7,229 nucleotides of DNA, from NCBI GenBank assembly GCA_046758845.1, contig JBHIBA010000237.1, forward strand, positions 1-7,229. The letters run 5' to 3'. A program made the translations under genes and the position numbers. Below the pieces are notes generated by a model that saw only the letters and a program-made list of their open reading frames with translations, did not search any database and was not told the origin of the DNA. This DNA is from JBHIBA01 sp046758845 (lineage in GTDB: Bacteria > UBA8248 > JACPRG01 > G963555815). The first letter of the stretch is position 1, and each line of letters opens with the position of its first letter. Below are positions 1-5,809 of this stretch, in pieces.

Positions 1-1186
1 ATTCGACCCAGGTGGGGGCGTAGGAGCCGCTACCATAAGGCAGGAGGGTGCCGTGGGTCTGGGAGGGGACGACGATCAGGTAGCGCTTTCCGATCGCCGC
101 CGCGTTCACCAGGATTCCGGAAAGAACCATCACGCCCAATCGGTAGCGCCCGGTCAGAAACTGCGCGAAGAGCAGAACAAACGCCACTACCAGGGTGCCT
201 ACAGACAGCCAGAAGAGCCAGGCGTATTCCCCTACGAGCAGGGCGGTGGAGATCGCCACTTCATGGTGATGGGCCGCATACGTGGTGGTAAGCCATTCGA
301 CGACGGTAAAGTACAGGTACGTTACCGTCAGGATCATCAGGAAGTTGCCGAGCCACTTGAATACTTGCATGTCGAGTTGGTCCTGGACGCCCAGAGCCCG
401 CCGCATGATAGCCCCGATGACGATGAGCAACCCCAGGCCCGACACGCCGGCCATGACCACGAACCCGGGCGCCTGAAGGGCGCTGAACCAGCCGGGTCGC
501 CCCACCTGAAGGCCAAAGACGAAGCCGAGGGTGGAGTGGGCCGTGACAAGAAGCGGCAGGATGGCGATGGCCAGCCAGAAGCTGGTGCGGCGGTGGCGCT
601 CCCGTTCTTCAGGGGTATCGCCATACCCGGCCGCCCACACGCGGTAGAAACGCCGAAGCCCCCCCCGACTCCGCTCGGCACAAAGAGCCGCGTCCCTTCG
701 GCCCGCGAGGTAGAAGTAGACGAGGCTGGCAAAGAGATAGCCCGCGATGACCAGGGTGAACGTGCCGAAGAACGGTGACTGGGGACGGGCGTAGAGGAAC
801 AGGTTGACAATGCCCCGAAGCGGACGACCGAGGTCCAGGATGATGCTGGGAGCCGCGAGGAGCAGGCAGATCACCGTGAGCAACTCGGCCATGCGGGAGA
901 CCGGCCGTAGGTACTCCAGGTTGAGCAACCGGATCAGTACGGCTATCGTAATCCCCGCGAAACTCACCCCCACGAAGTAGATGGCGATGGTGATGTAAAG
1001 CCCCCAGGTCGAGCCGCCCATGGTTCCGATGTTGCGCATCCCGGTGACGATCAGCCCCTGGGCGAGCTCGCGGGAGTACGCGATGACACCCCACACGACC
1101 AATGCCACCAGGATCCCAACGAGGGCATACCACGCGCCCGTGAAGCGCCCCACACCATAAGGCAATTGTTCCGCTCGCGCAGCCAT
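1..1186 (-). CDS. NrfD/PsrC-family quinone-interacting membrane subunit, large type (3' end cut by window edge)
   Basis: Integral membrane subunit that should exchange electrons between the quinone pool and the ferredoxin subunit encoded just upstream. The frame is open from ATG 1186 to base 2, giving 395 visible residues and no stop, so the C-terminus lies outside the window. Hydrophobic segments fall at about 18-37, 62-86, 100-118, 138-160, 203-224, 236-262, 279-298, 316-344 and 350-372: nine or so helices. That fits the larger NrfD relatives (TtrC, QrcD, DsrP, ActC/ActF-like) better than 8-helix PsrC. A D-L-G-R-P motif at 118-122 after helix 3 matches the D-L-G-K-P of the other NrfD protein in this window and is typical of the family. 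A His triplet followed by Glu lies at 306-309. The start follows the ferredoxin stop by 3 bp, and a GGGAGG Shine-Dalgarno lies inside the end of that gene, so the two are probably translationally coupled. Family confident; exact subfamily not. Confidence 0.9.
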   Translation of the reverse strand, partial: MAARAEQLPYGVGRFTGAWYALVGILVALVVWGVIAYSRELAQGLIVTGMRNIGTMGGSTWGLYITIAIYFVGVSFAGITIAVLIRLLNLEYLRPVSRMAELLTVICLLLAAPSIILDLGRPLRGIVNLFLYARPQSPFFGTFTLVIAGYLFASLVYFYLAGRRDAALCAERSRGGLRRFYRVWAAGYGDTPEERERHRRTSFWLAIAILPLLVTAHSTLGFVFGLQVGRPGWFSALQAPGFVVMAGVSGLGLLIVIGAIMRRALGVQDQLDMQVFKWLGNFLMILTVTYLYFTVVEWLTTTYAAHHHEVAISTALLVGEYAWLFWLSVGTLVVAFVLLFAQFLTGRYRLGVMVLSGILVNAAAIGKRYLIVVPSQTHGTLLPYGSGSYAPTWVE

Positions 1187-1189
1187 GTC

Positions 1190-1927
1190 TCACGGCCTCC
1201 CTTTGACTTTTTCGATCTGACGCACATCCGGGCTCGGGGGTTGCCCCCCTACGTAGGAGACCCGCGGCCGAGTCCCCGCCTCCTCCAGGAGCCTGAAAGC
1301 GCGCTTCTTGCGGAGAAGCTGGGAGACGCCGCTTTTTGGGTCTTCGAGGTCGCCGAAATGGAGGGCGAAGAGGGGACAGTTGGCCACGCACGCCGGCTGA
1401 AGGCCCTTCTCAACCCGGTGGGCGCAGAAGGTGCATTTCTCGATGACGCCTTTATAGTGCCCGCCCCCGGCGATTCGCCGCCTCTCCTTTCCGTACCGGG
1501 CATCCAGGTCGGGGTTCTTGTACGGGGGGCTTGCGCCGTTGGTGGCCTTTTTCAGGTCCCGGTCGCCCCAGTCGAGATACTGCGCCTTTTTCGGGTCCTT
1601 CCAGTTAAAGTAATTGACCCCGTAGGGGCACGCCACCTCACAGTAGCGGCAGCCAATGCAGCGATCGAAGTCGGTGGCCACTAGGCCGTCCTTTCGCTTG
1701 TATCGCGCCCCGACCGGGCAAGCCTTCACGCAGGGCGCGTTGTCACAATGCATGCACGGGCGGGGCAGGAACCAGGTTTTGGTATCGGGGAACTCCCCCT
1801 CCTCGAATCGGAAGACGTGCATCCAGAAGTGAGCCTGGGTGGTATTGTTCTCCACCTTGCACGCCTCCATACAAGCTCGGCAGCCCGTGCACCGGTCGAG
1901 ATCGATCACCATTGCGTATCGCGCCAT
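1190..1927 (-). CDS. DmsB/PsrB/NrfC-type ferredoxin subunit, four [4Fe-4S] clusters
   Basis: Electron-transfer subunit of 245 residues that should wire the molybdenum subunit to the membrane NrfD subunit. It carries the full 16-cysteine set of the four-cluster family: Cys13/16/19/23, Cys58/61/66/70, Cys90/93/96/100 and Cys165/168/180/184. No cysteine is replaced, so all four clusters can be [4Fe-4S]. Residues 110-160 form a charged insertion between the third and fourth motifs, and a proline-rich tail follows residue 220. There is no signal peptide. In known CISM complexes such a subunit is exported by riding with the Tat-bearing catalytic subunit, and I infer the same here. The ATG at 1927 has GGAGGA seven bases upstream (1935-1940). 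The gene sits 14 bp after the molybdenum subunit and 3 bp before the NrfD gene, a classic A-B-C order. Confidence 0.95.
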   Translation of the reverse strand: MARYAMVIDLDRCTGCRACMEACKVENNTTQAHFWMHVFRFEEGEFPDTKTWFLPRPCMHCDNAPCVKACPVGARYKRKDGLVATDFDRCIGCRYCEVACPYGVNYFNWKDPKKAQYLDWGDRDLKKATNGASPPYKNPDLDARYGKERRRIAGGGHYKGVIEKCTFCAHRVEKGLQPACVANCPLFALHFGDLEDPKSGVSQLLRKKRAFRLLEEAGTRPRVSYVGGQPPSPDVRQIEKVKGRP

Positions 1928-1934
1928 GGGCCTC

Positions 1935-1940
1935 TCCTCC
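1935..1940 (-). promoter_or_regulatory. Shine-Dalgarno GGAGGA for the ferredoxin subunit
   Basis: GGAGGA lies seven bases before the ATG at 1927, in the 14 bp gap after the molybdenum-subunit stop codon. It supports this start and the single-operon reading. Confidence 0.8.
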
Positions 1941-1941
1941 C

Positions 1942-4530
1942 TCAGGCCTTAGTGACCTGCACCTTCACGTGGAAAGACTGGTCGGCCGAGTTGGACACGT
2001 AGCCTTCCCCCGTGAAGAAGATTTCATTGGCCGAGGGACCCTGCCCCTTGGCCCAGGGGTGAGTCCACATCCCGTAGTGGTGCGGCATCCCGACGGTGTC
2101 GGGCCGGATCCCCTCGGTGTACCGGGCGCGGACCTGGACCCTTCGGGTCTCTGCGGTCACGGCGTTTTGGGATTCCACCCAGACCCTGTCACCGTCCCGA
2201 ATCCTCCTGGCCTTCGCCGTCTTGGGGTTGATGTCCAGCCTTTGCTCCGGAGCCAGCTCGGCCAGGAGAGGGATGAAGCTCGATCGGGACTGTTTGAACT
2301 CGATCATCTTGTAGCTGATCAGGTAGAGGTCGTACGAGGAGGGAGACCCATCCATGGTCAGGGCCCTCCAGGTCGGCAGCGGCGTGTAGTCTTGCCAGTA
2401 GATCTTCTCCGCCCCTTTGGCCTTCATCTCCTCGCGCATGCGGAGGAGAGACTCGCCATAGAAGCGGTGCTTGAGGCCATTGAAGGGCGGGTTTTGGGCG
2501 AAGCCATAGTACTTGCTGGCTTTGACCGCTCCCTTCACCAACACCCCGCTCTTCTCGAAGTAGGAGACCCCCTTTTCGATCCCCTCCGACTTCGCCCAGC
2601 GGTCGAAGATCTCCCTCACCGGGGTCTTCCTGTCGAGGGGCAGCTTGTAGGGGTCCTTGAGCTTGAGGGCCTTATTGATCTGGTGGAGGTAACCGCCCTT
2701 GCCGTGCAGGATGCCCACTTTCTCGCACAGGTCCAGGTAGATGTCGATCTCCCCCCGGCTCTGAAACAGCGGTTTCATCGGGGGGCACCTGAGCGAGACG
2801 GCGTCCACGTACTGGTCCGTGGCATTGAGCGGGCCCTCATACTTCTCGATGGTGGCCGCCGGAAGGACCACATCGGCGAAATAATCCGCCGTCTCCGAGA
2901 GCCAGGGGTCGATGGCCGCCACGAACTTGAACTTCTTGTAGGACTCGATGAAATCCGGCTGAGAGGCGAAGGACCCCAGGGGGTTCGCCATGTGAAGGAT
3001 GAGCACCTCCGGCGTGTAGTCCACCCCGTATTTCTCGGGGTTCTGCATCACCTTGGCCACCACGCCGGAGAGGTTGCTGTTGATCGGGAAAAATTTCGAG
3101 TCCTTCAGGTAGATGTTGTACGGCGGGTCTTTGACCTTGATCTTATCCAGTTTCTTGTAGTTTTTGTGGGGTTTCCATTTGAAGTCGACCCGGAGGCCGC
3201 CCACGGCTTCGACCGCACCCAGGAGCATGAAGACCATCAGCATGGCCCGGATGGTCTGGAAGCCCAACTCTTGCTGCGACATGTGGTAGGCCATGCACGA
3301 CACAGGACGATAGGGGAGCGTCACGCCATCCACGACGGTGGTGCTCCCGATCATGGCGTTCTGTCCCAGCTCCCCGGCCACCCGGCGAATGGTCCCCGCC
3401 GGTATGTCGCAGATCTTTTCCGCCCACTCCGGGGTAGACTGGTCCACATCTTCCTTGAAGAGCTGAAAGGCCGTCTTCACCTTGACGTCCCCGACCGTGT
3501 ACTCCCCCTCGAGGGCCGGCTCCACGCCGTCGGCGTCGAACGGCTTGGCCTTCCCTTCCGCCGGATCCCAAACCAGCTCTTTCCCGTCTATGCGGATGAA
3601 GAATCCGTCCTCTTTCACGAGGTAGGGGGCGTTTGAGTAACGGACGAGGTACTCGCGGTCCACGAAACCCCGGTCAATGAGCTCGCGAGCCAGCGAGAGG
3701 GCGAGGGCCAAGTCGGTCCCGGGCTTGATCGGCAACCACTCGTCGGCGAAGGGACCGGCGGGCCTGCTCCGGGGGTCGATTTGCACCAATTTCATCCCCC
3801 GGTCTTTGGCCTGAGTCAGCTGCTGCGGCCAGGTGAGCCAGCAAAACTTGTTTCCACCGGCGTTGGTGATGTTCCACCCCCACGACAGCAAGTACCGGCA
3901 GTGGCGGAAGTCCGGGTGACAGACCCCGTGAAGCCCGATGGTGTACTCGGCCGCTCGGTAGCCGGCGTCGGAGCAGTAGGCGCCGTGGTGGAGCTTGGTC
4001 GCTCCCGACGCCTTCACGAAGGCGTCGTCGTAGAACTTCTTCGCCTTGCTCCGCCCTTTCTGCCAGACCAACAGCCGCTTGTCTTTGGCCCGGACCTCCT
4101 GGATCTTTTTTGCGACCAGCGTCAGAGCCTCGTCCCAGGAAACCTGGCGCCAAGTCCCGGGCCCGCCTTTCTCGTTCGTCCGAAACAGAGGGGCCTTCAC
4201 CCGATTGGGGTCGTACACGGCCATGATCTGGGCGACCCCCTTGGGGCAGAGGGTCCCCCGATTCCTCGGGTTTTTGGGATGTCCTTCGAACTTGACGACG
4301 CGCCCGTTGATCCGTCGGGCCAGAATCCCGCAGTCCTGCTTGCCGATCCAGCAGGTCGTGGGCACCCACTCCTCTGTGACGCCCGCTGCCGTCTTCTCGG
4401 CGCCGGCGACCAGTGTCTTGGGTCCGCTGGAGAGGAACGACGCCAAAGCTCCCCCGCCCGCCGCTCCGGCCGACCCTTTTAAAAACGTCCTCCGGGTGAT
4501 TCGACGGCTGCGTCCACTTTTTCCGGCCAT
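1942..4530 (-). CDS. Tat-exported molybdopterin (Mo-bisPGD) oxidoreductase, catalytic subunit of a Psr/Phs/Ttr-like complex
   Basis: Catalytic subunit, 862 residues, DMSO-reductase superfamily. Residues 12-18 (TRRTFLK) are a strong twin-arginine motif followed by an Ala/Gly-rich stretch, so the enzyme should be exported folded. The Fe-S/Mo N-terminal domain (about 55-110) has Cys60, Cys67 and Cys95 in the family frame C-x6-C-x27-C, but the expected second cysteine is Gly63. A cysteine at 186, within HHGAYCSDAG, is at the place of the Mo ligand in Psr/Phs/Nap-type enzymes. A typical core motif, ETADYFADVVLP, lies at about 546-557, and the C-terminal dinucleotide-binding domain runs from about 731 to the end, with ANEIFF at 834-839. 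I start at ATG 4530, not the in-frame TTG 12 codons upstream, because AGGAGG sits seven bases before it. The gene leads a tight operon with ferredoxin and NrfD genes. The substrate is unresolved: sulfur compounds, tetrathionate, arsenate or selenate are all possible, and it may run as oxidase or reductase. Confidence 0.93.
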   Translation of the reverse strand: MAGKSGRSRRITRRTFLKGSAGAAGGGALASFLSSGPKTLVAGAEKTAAGVTEEWVPTTCWIGKQDCGILARRINGRVVKFEGHPKNPRNRGTLCPKGVAQIMAVYDPNRVKAPLFRTNEKGGPGTWRQVSWDEALTLVAKKIQEVRAKDKRLLVWQKGRSKAKKFYDDAFVKASGATKLHHGAYCSDAGYRAAEYTIGLHGVCHPDFRHCRYLLSWGWNITNAGGNKFCWLTWPQQLTQAKDRGMKLVQIDPRSRPAGPFADEWLPIKPGTDLALALSLARELIDRGFVDREYLVRYSNAPYLVKEDGFFIRIDGKELVWDPAEGKAKPFDADGVEPALEGEYTVGDVKVKTAFQLFKEDVDQSTPEWAEKICDIPAGTIRRVAGELGQNAMIGSTTVVDGVTLPYRPVSCMAYHMSQQELGFQTIRAMLMVFMLLGAVEAVGGLRVDFKWKPHKNYKKLDKIKVKDPPYNIYLKDSKFFPINSNLSGVVAKVMQNPEKYGVDYTPEVLILHMANPLGSFASQPDFIESYKKFKFVAAIDPWLSETADYFADVVLPAATIEKYEGPLNATDQYVDAVSLRCPPMKPLFQSRGEIDIYLDLCEKVGILHGKGGYLHQINKALKLKDPYKLPLDRKTPVREIFDRWAKSEGIEKGVSYFEKSGVLVKGAVKASKYYGFAQNPPFNGLKHRFYGESLLRMREEMKAKGAEKIYWQDYTPLPTWRALTMDGSPSSYDLYLISYKMIEFKQSRSSFIPLLAELAPEQRLDINPKTAKARRIRDGDRVWVESQNAVTAETRRVQVRARYTEGIRPDTVGMPHHYGMWTHPWAKGQGPSANEIFFTGEGYVSNSADQSFHVKVQVTKA

Positions 4531-4537
4531 CTCGCGG

Positions 4538-4543
4538 CCTCCT
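4538..4543 (-). promoter_or_regulatory. Shine-Dalgarno AGGAGG that decides the molybdoenzyme start
   Basis: Perfect AGGAGG, seven bases before ATG 4530. It overlaps the TAG stop (4542-4544) of a possible small upstream ORF. An in-frame TTG at 4566 has nothing comparable before it and would push the Tat motif further from the N-terminus. Confidence 0.85.
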
Positions 4544-4757
4544 ATGGGATGAACTTTCCGCGCCAACAGCTGCCGGCGGTGGAGCCAAGCCTCAGCAAAT
4601 TCTCATGACGAATCCGCGCCGGTCTCCTTCCCGAGAACTCCGTTGGCCCGTCTGCGACTGAGAAATCCGGAACGTAGGGGGCAGCGACCTTTTCCACGTT
4701 TCCGGTCGTAGCCTTCCGCCGACGGGGCTCCTCATCTTGTGAACCTTCAATCCGCAT
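4542..4757 (-). CDS. Possible small leader ORF, 71 residues, unknown function
   Basis: An unrecognised ORF starting at ATG 4757, with GGAGG (4766-4770) eight bases upstream, and ending in TAG 4542-4544, 11 bp before the molybdoenzyme ATG and overlapping its ribosome-binding site. The predicted product is hydrophilic and Arg-rich near the N-terminus (MRIEGSQDEEPRRRK), with no membrane segment, signal peptide or recognisable domain. By hand count about 63% of its third codon positions are G or C, which does not clearly argue for coding in this GC-rich context. The case for it is its own SD, its position just after a possible promoter, and stop-to-start spacing suited to translational coupling. 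It may equally be an untranslated leader that happens to be open. Confidence 0.28.
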   Translation of the reverse strand: MRIEGSQDEEPRRRKATTGNVEKVAAPYVPDFSVADGPTEFSGRRPARIRHENLLRLGSTAGSCWRGKFIP

Positions 4758-4759
4758 CC

Positions 4760-4776
4760 TTCCCCCCTCCGGGGAA
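4760..4776 (-). promoter_or_regulatory. Short hairpin with a GGAGG ribosome-binding site in its loop
   Basis: On the minus strand TTCCCC (4776-4771) pairs perfectly with GGGGAA (4765-4760), leaving GGAGG (4770-4766) as a five-base loop. That loop is the candidate SD of the small ORF starting at 4757. The pairing is seen directly; any control function is inference, and a G-run beside a C-run can arise by chance. Confidence 0.3.
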
Positions 4777-4783
4777 ACAGGAC

Positions 4784-4789
4784 ATTCTA
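4784..4789 (-). promoter_or_regulatory. Possible -10 element TAGAAT of the molybdoenzyme operon
   Basis: TAGAAT matches TATAAT at five of six positions. No good -35 box lies 17 bp upstream, as is common at activator-dependent promoters. Transcription would begin near 4778-4780, placing the centre of the CRP/FNR-like palindrome (4851.5) roughly 72-74 bp upstream, close to class I activator spacing. Prediction by eye only. Confidence 0.3.
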
Positions 4790-4841
4790 CTCTTGGCGAA
4801 TAGCTCCGCTGGCCCGGATTCACCATGATCCAGGTCAGCAT

Positions 4842-4861
4842 TTTGTGAGAATGTTCACAAA
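4842..4861 (-). promoter_or_regulatory. CRP/FNR-family operator, HcpR-like palindrome
   Basis: Perfect inverted repeat TTTGTGA-N6-TCACAAA with seven-base arms. It contains the exact CRP core TGTGA-N6-TCACA. As I recall it, it also fits the published HcpR consensus wTTGTGA-N6-TCACAAw of sulfate-reducing deltaproteobacteria. It is not the FNR/DNR type (TTGAT-N4-ATCAA). It lies in non-coding DNA 311 bp upstream of the molybdoenzyme ATG and about 520 bp after the CMD gene, so the molybdoenzyme operon is its natural target. HcpR regulators are heme-type CRP/FNR proteins linked to nitrosative stress and, in some genomes, to sulfur respiration. Which family member binds here cannot be decided from the window. 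Confidence 0.65.
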
Positions 4862-5065
4862 GTTTTCTCCTATGCAGGGCAGACCGCCGGATTTGCAGGC
4901 CGATCAACAAACCAACGGGACCGCCACGAGGTTCTCGCGCACGACATCCATGTGGGCGAGCGTCCTTCGGGCAAGGTACGGAGGGCGAAGGGACTGACGC
5001 GAACGTCCCGGAAAGCGGATGGGATTCTTGCTGCCTTACCAAGATTGTTGGCGGGCTCGCGCAAG

Positions 5066-5104
5066 GAAAACCTACCGCGTGGAACTACTCAGCCGTGGGT
5101 TTTC
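5066..5104 (-). repeat. Inverted repeat, A/T-flanked hairpin
   Basis: GAAAACCTAC (5066-5075) pairs with GTGGGTTTTC (5095-5104), ten base pairs with one G-T wobble and a 19-base loop. Read on the minus strand the second arm ends in GGTTTTC then CTT, loosely terminator-like but without a clean T-run. The loop is long for a terminator. Confidence 0.35.
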
Positions 5105-5231
5105 TGTCTTTGTCACGGAGTCCTCGCGTCAAGCGCAGGTGCTCCAGAATCCGACACGGAACGTTCTACAGGCGAGCCATTCGCGCAAATCACGGCTGGG
5201 TCTTTTCTGAGCAGGTGTGTAATTCGGCTGG

Positions 5232-5304
5232 CATCCCCTTGCGACGAAGCCCGTTGCGGGCTTTCGAGTTCTGGGCAGAAACGCCTGCCCTACGTAAGGG
5301 GATG
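5232..5304. repeat. Nested inverted repeats forming a possible three-way junction
   Basis: An outer stem pairs CATCCCCTTGCG (5232-5243) with CGTAAGGGGATG (5293-5304): nine perfect pairs, then one G-T and two more pairs. Inside sit two hairpins: AAGCCCG-TTG-CGGGCTT (5247-5263), extendable by the flanking CG/CG with one bulged T, and GGGCAG-AAACGC-CTGCCC (5273-5290). On the minus strand the second hairpin follows a GTAG, reminiscent of REP elements mobilised by RAYT transposases, but no RAYT gene is in the window. It lies 78-150 bp past the CMD stop. It lacks a T-run, so it is not a standard intrinsic terminator. It could be a REP/MITE-like repeat or a structured RNA. Confidence 0.5.
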
Positions 5305-5381
5305 TGAGTCGTAAATTGTCCGGCGTGGGGGTCTATTTCCCGTTTACGCCCCGTAAGGCGAGCCTCACTTTCACTCCTCTT

Positions 5382-5696
5382 TCACTGAGAGGAGAGGATG
5401 GCATGCCATTCCTGGAGGGCCTGCATCATCGTCGATAGGCCCTGGGTGGTCGTTGTGAGGAGAATGGCATGCTCAATTTCATCTGGGGTCACCCCCTCTT
5501 CCAGTGCGAGGCGGATGTGGGTCGCAAGAGGCGTCCTCTTCCTCGAGCTGGCCGCTATGCCGATCCTCACAAGGAGGGCCGTCTTTCGCTCAAGGGGGCC
5601 AGCCTCAAGGCAGGCCTTTGAGAGGTCTTCGTGGGCCTCCCAGATTCGAGGGTGCCGCTTCTGCAAATCCTTCAGCGTCGGAGGGAGTTCGCGCAT
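5382..5696 (-). CDS. Carboxymuconolactone decarboxylase (CMD/AhpD)-fold protein lacking the CxxC
   Basis: Small protein of 104 residues, all-helical CMD/AhpD type. The core reads LERKTALLVRIGIAAS (35-50), then H60-IRLALEEGVTPDEIEHAILL (60-80), matching the family pattern of a K-x-LV-x-(L/I)-(G/A)-IA helix and an H-(V/I)-R-x-AL-x-x-G-(A/V)-T-(P)-x-EI helix. The catalytic Cys-x-x-Cys that precedes the His in AhpD is absent: that stretch is SRKRTPLATH, and the only cysteine is Cys29, far away. Peroxidase-type disulfide chemistry is therefore unlikely. I recall a subfamily with the same loss in anaerobes, function unknown. I start at ATG 5696 because AGGAGG lies five bases upstream; two earlier in-frame ATGs (5714, 5711) have poorly spaced GAGGA. 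It follows the NrfD gene by 113 bp on the same strand. Confidence 0.8.
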   Translation of the reverse strand: MRELPPTLKDLQKRHPRIWEAHEDLSKACLEAGPLERKTALLVRIGIAASSRKRTPLATHIRLALEEGVTPDEIEHAILLTTTTQGLSTMMQALQEWHAILSSQ

Positions 5697-5701
5697 GATG
5701 G

Positions 5702-5707
5702 CCTCCT
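5702..5707 (-). promoter_or_regulatory. Shine-Dalgarno AGGAGG that decides the CMD-like start
   Basis: AGGAGG lies five bases before ATG 5696. It favours that start over the in-frame ATGs at 5714 and 5711, shortening the protein from 110 to 104 residues and starting it at MRELPPTL. Confidence 0.65.
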
Positions 5708-5809
5708 GCATCATTCCTCAAGAGAATGAGGAGAAGAGAATCGGACCCGCAGGATCTGACTTCGGTTATCGGGCGTTTGGGGAAAGATTCTCCATCCCCC
5801 GGACAGCTA

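Larger units (their letters stand above)
4862..5381. other. Intergenic region without a convincing gene
   Basis: Between the CMD gene and the operator I find no supported gene on either strand. The open frames here are short, lack good ribosome-binding sites and show no known domain. The stretch holds several inverted repeats: the nested set at 5232-5304, a hairpin at 5066-5104, TTACG-CCC-CGTAA at 5344-5356, and weaker pairing around 4961-5000. It may be an old intergenic repeat or a structured non-coding RNA. No transposase remnant was recognised. Confidence 0.5.

Noticed and set aside
53..778. Plus-strand open frame of 241 codons at the left edge
   Set aside because: Antisense shadow of the NrfD gene; hydrophilic, repetitive composition and no SD or domain.
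609..1391. Minus-strand open frame of 260 codons across the ferredoxin/NrfD junction
   Set aside because: It overlaps the real NrfD and ferredoxin genes in another frame, and its product is Arg/Pro/Gly-rich with no motif. The true NrfD frame has a good SD, nine membrane helices and the D-L-G-R-P motif.
1912..3636. Long plus-strand open frame (574 codons)
   Set aside because: It lies antisense to the molybdoenzyme gene, whose Tat, Fe-S and cofactor motifs are clear. Its product is a low-complexity Arg/His/Leu/Val-rich translation, as expected opposite a GC-rich gene.
4564..4566. In-frame TTG as start of the molybdoenzyme (874 residues)
   Set aside because: ATG 4530 has a perfect AGGAGG at seven bases; the TTG has no such site and would overlap the candidate leader ORF.
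4561..4620. Sigma-54 promoter before the molybdoenzyme
   Set aside because: A TGGC is present on the minus strand, but the -12 GC is not at the required 10 bp spacing.
5247..5263. Intrinsic terminator after the CMD gene
   Set aside because: The stem is strong, but no T-run follows on either strand. It is better explained as part of the nested repeat, though factor-dependent or unusual termination is not excluded.
5232..5304. Integron attC site
   Set aside because: The paired arms lack the GTTRRRY/RYYYAAC ends, and no integrase or gene cassette is nearby.
4952..5314. Plus-strand open frames in the intergenic region (up to 120 codons)
   Set aside because: No convincing SD or domain; three frames are open over the same stretch, and they run through the inverted repeats, which points to non-coding or repeat sequence.
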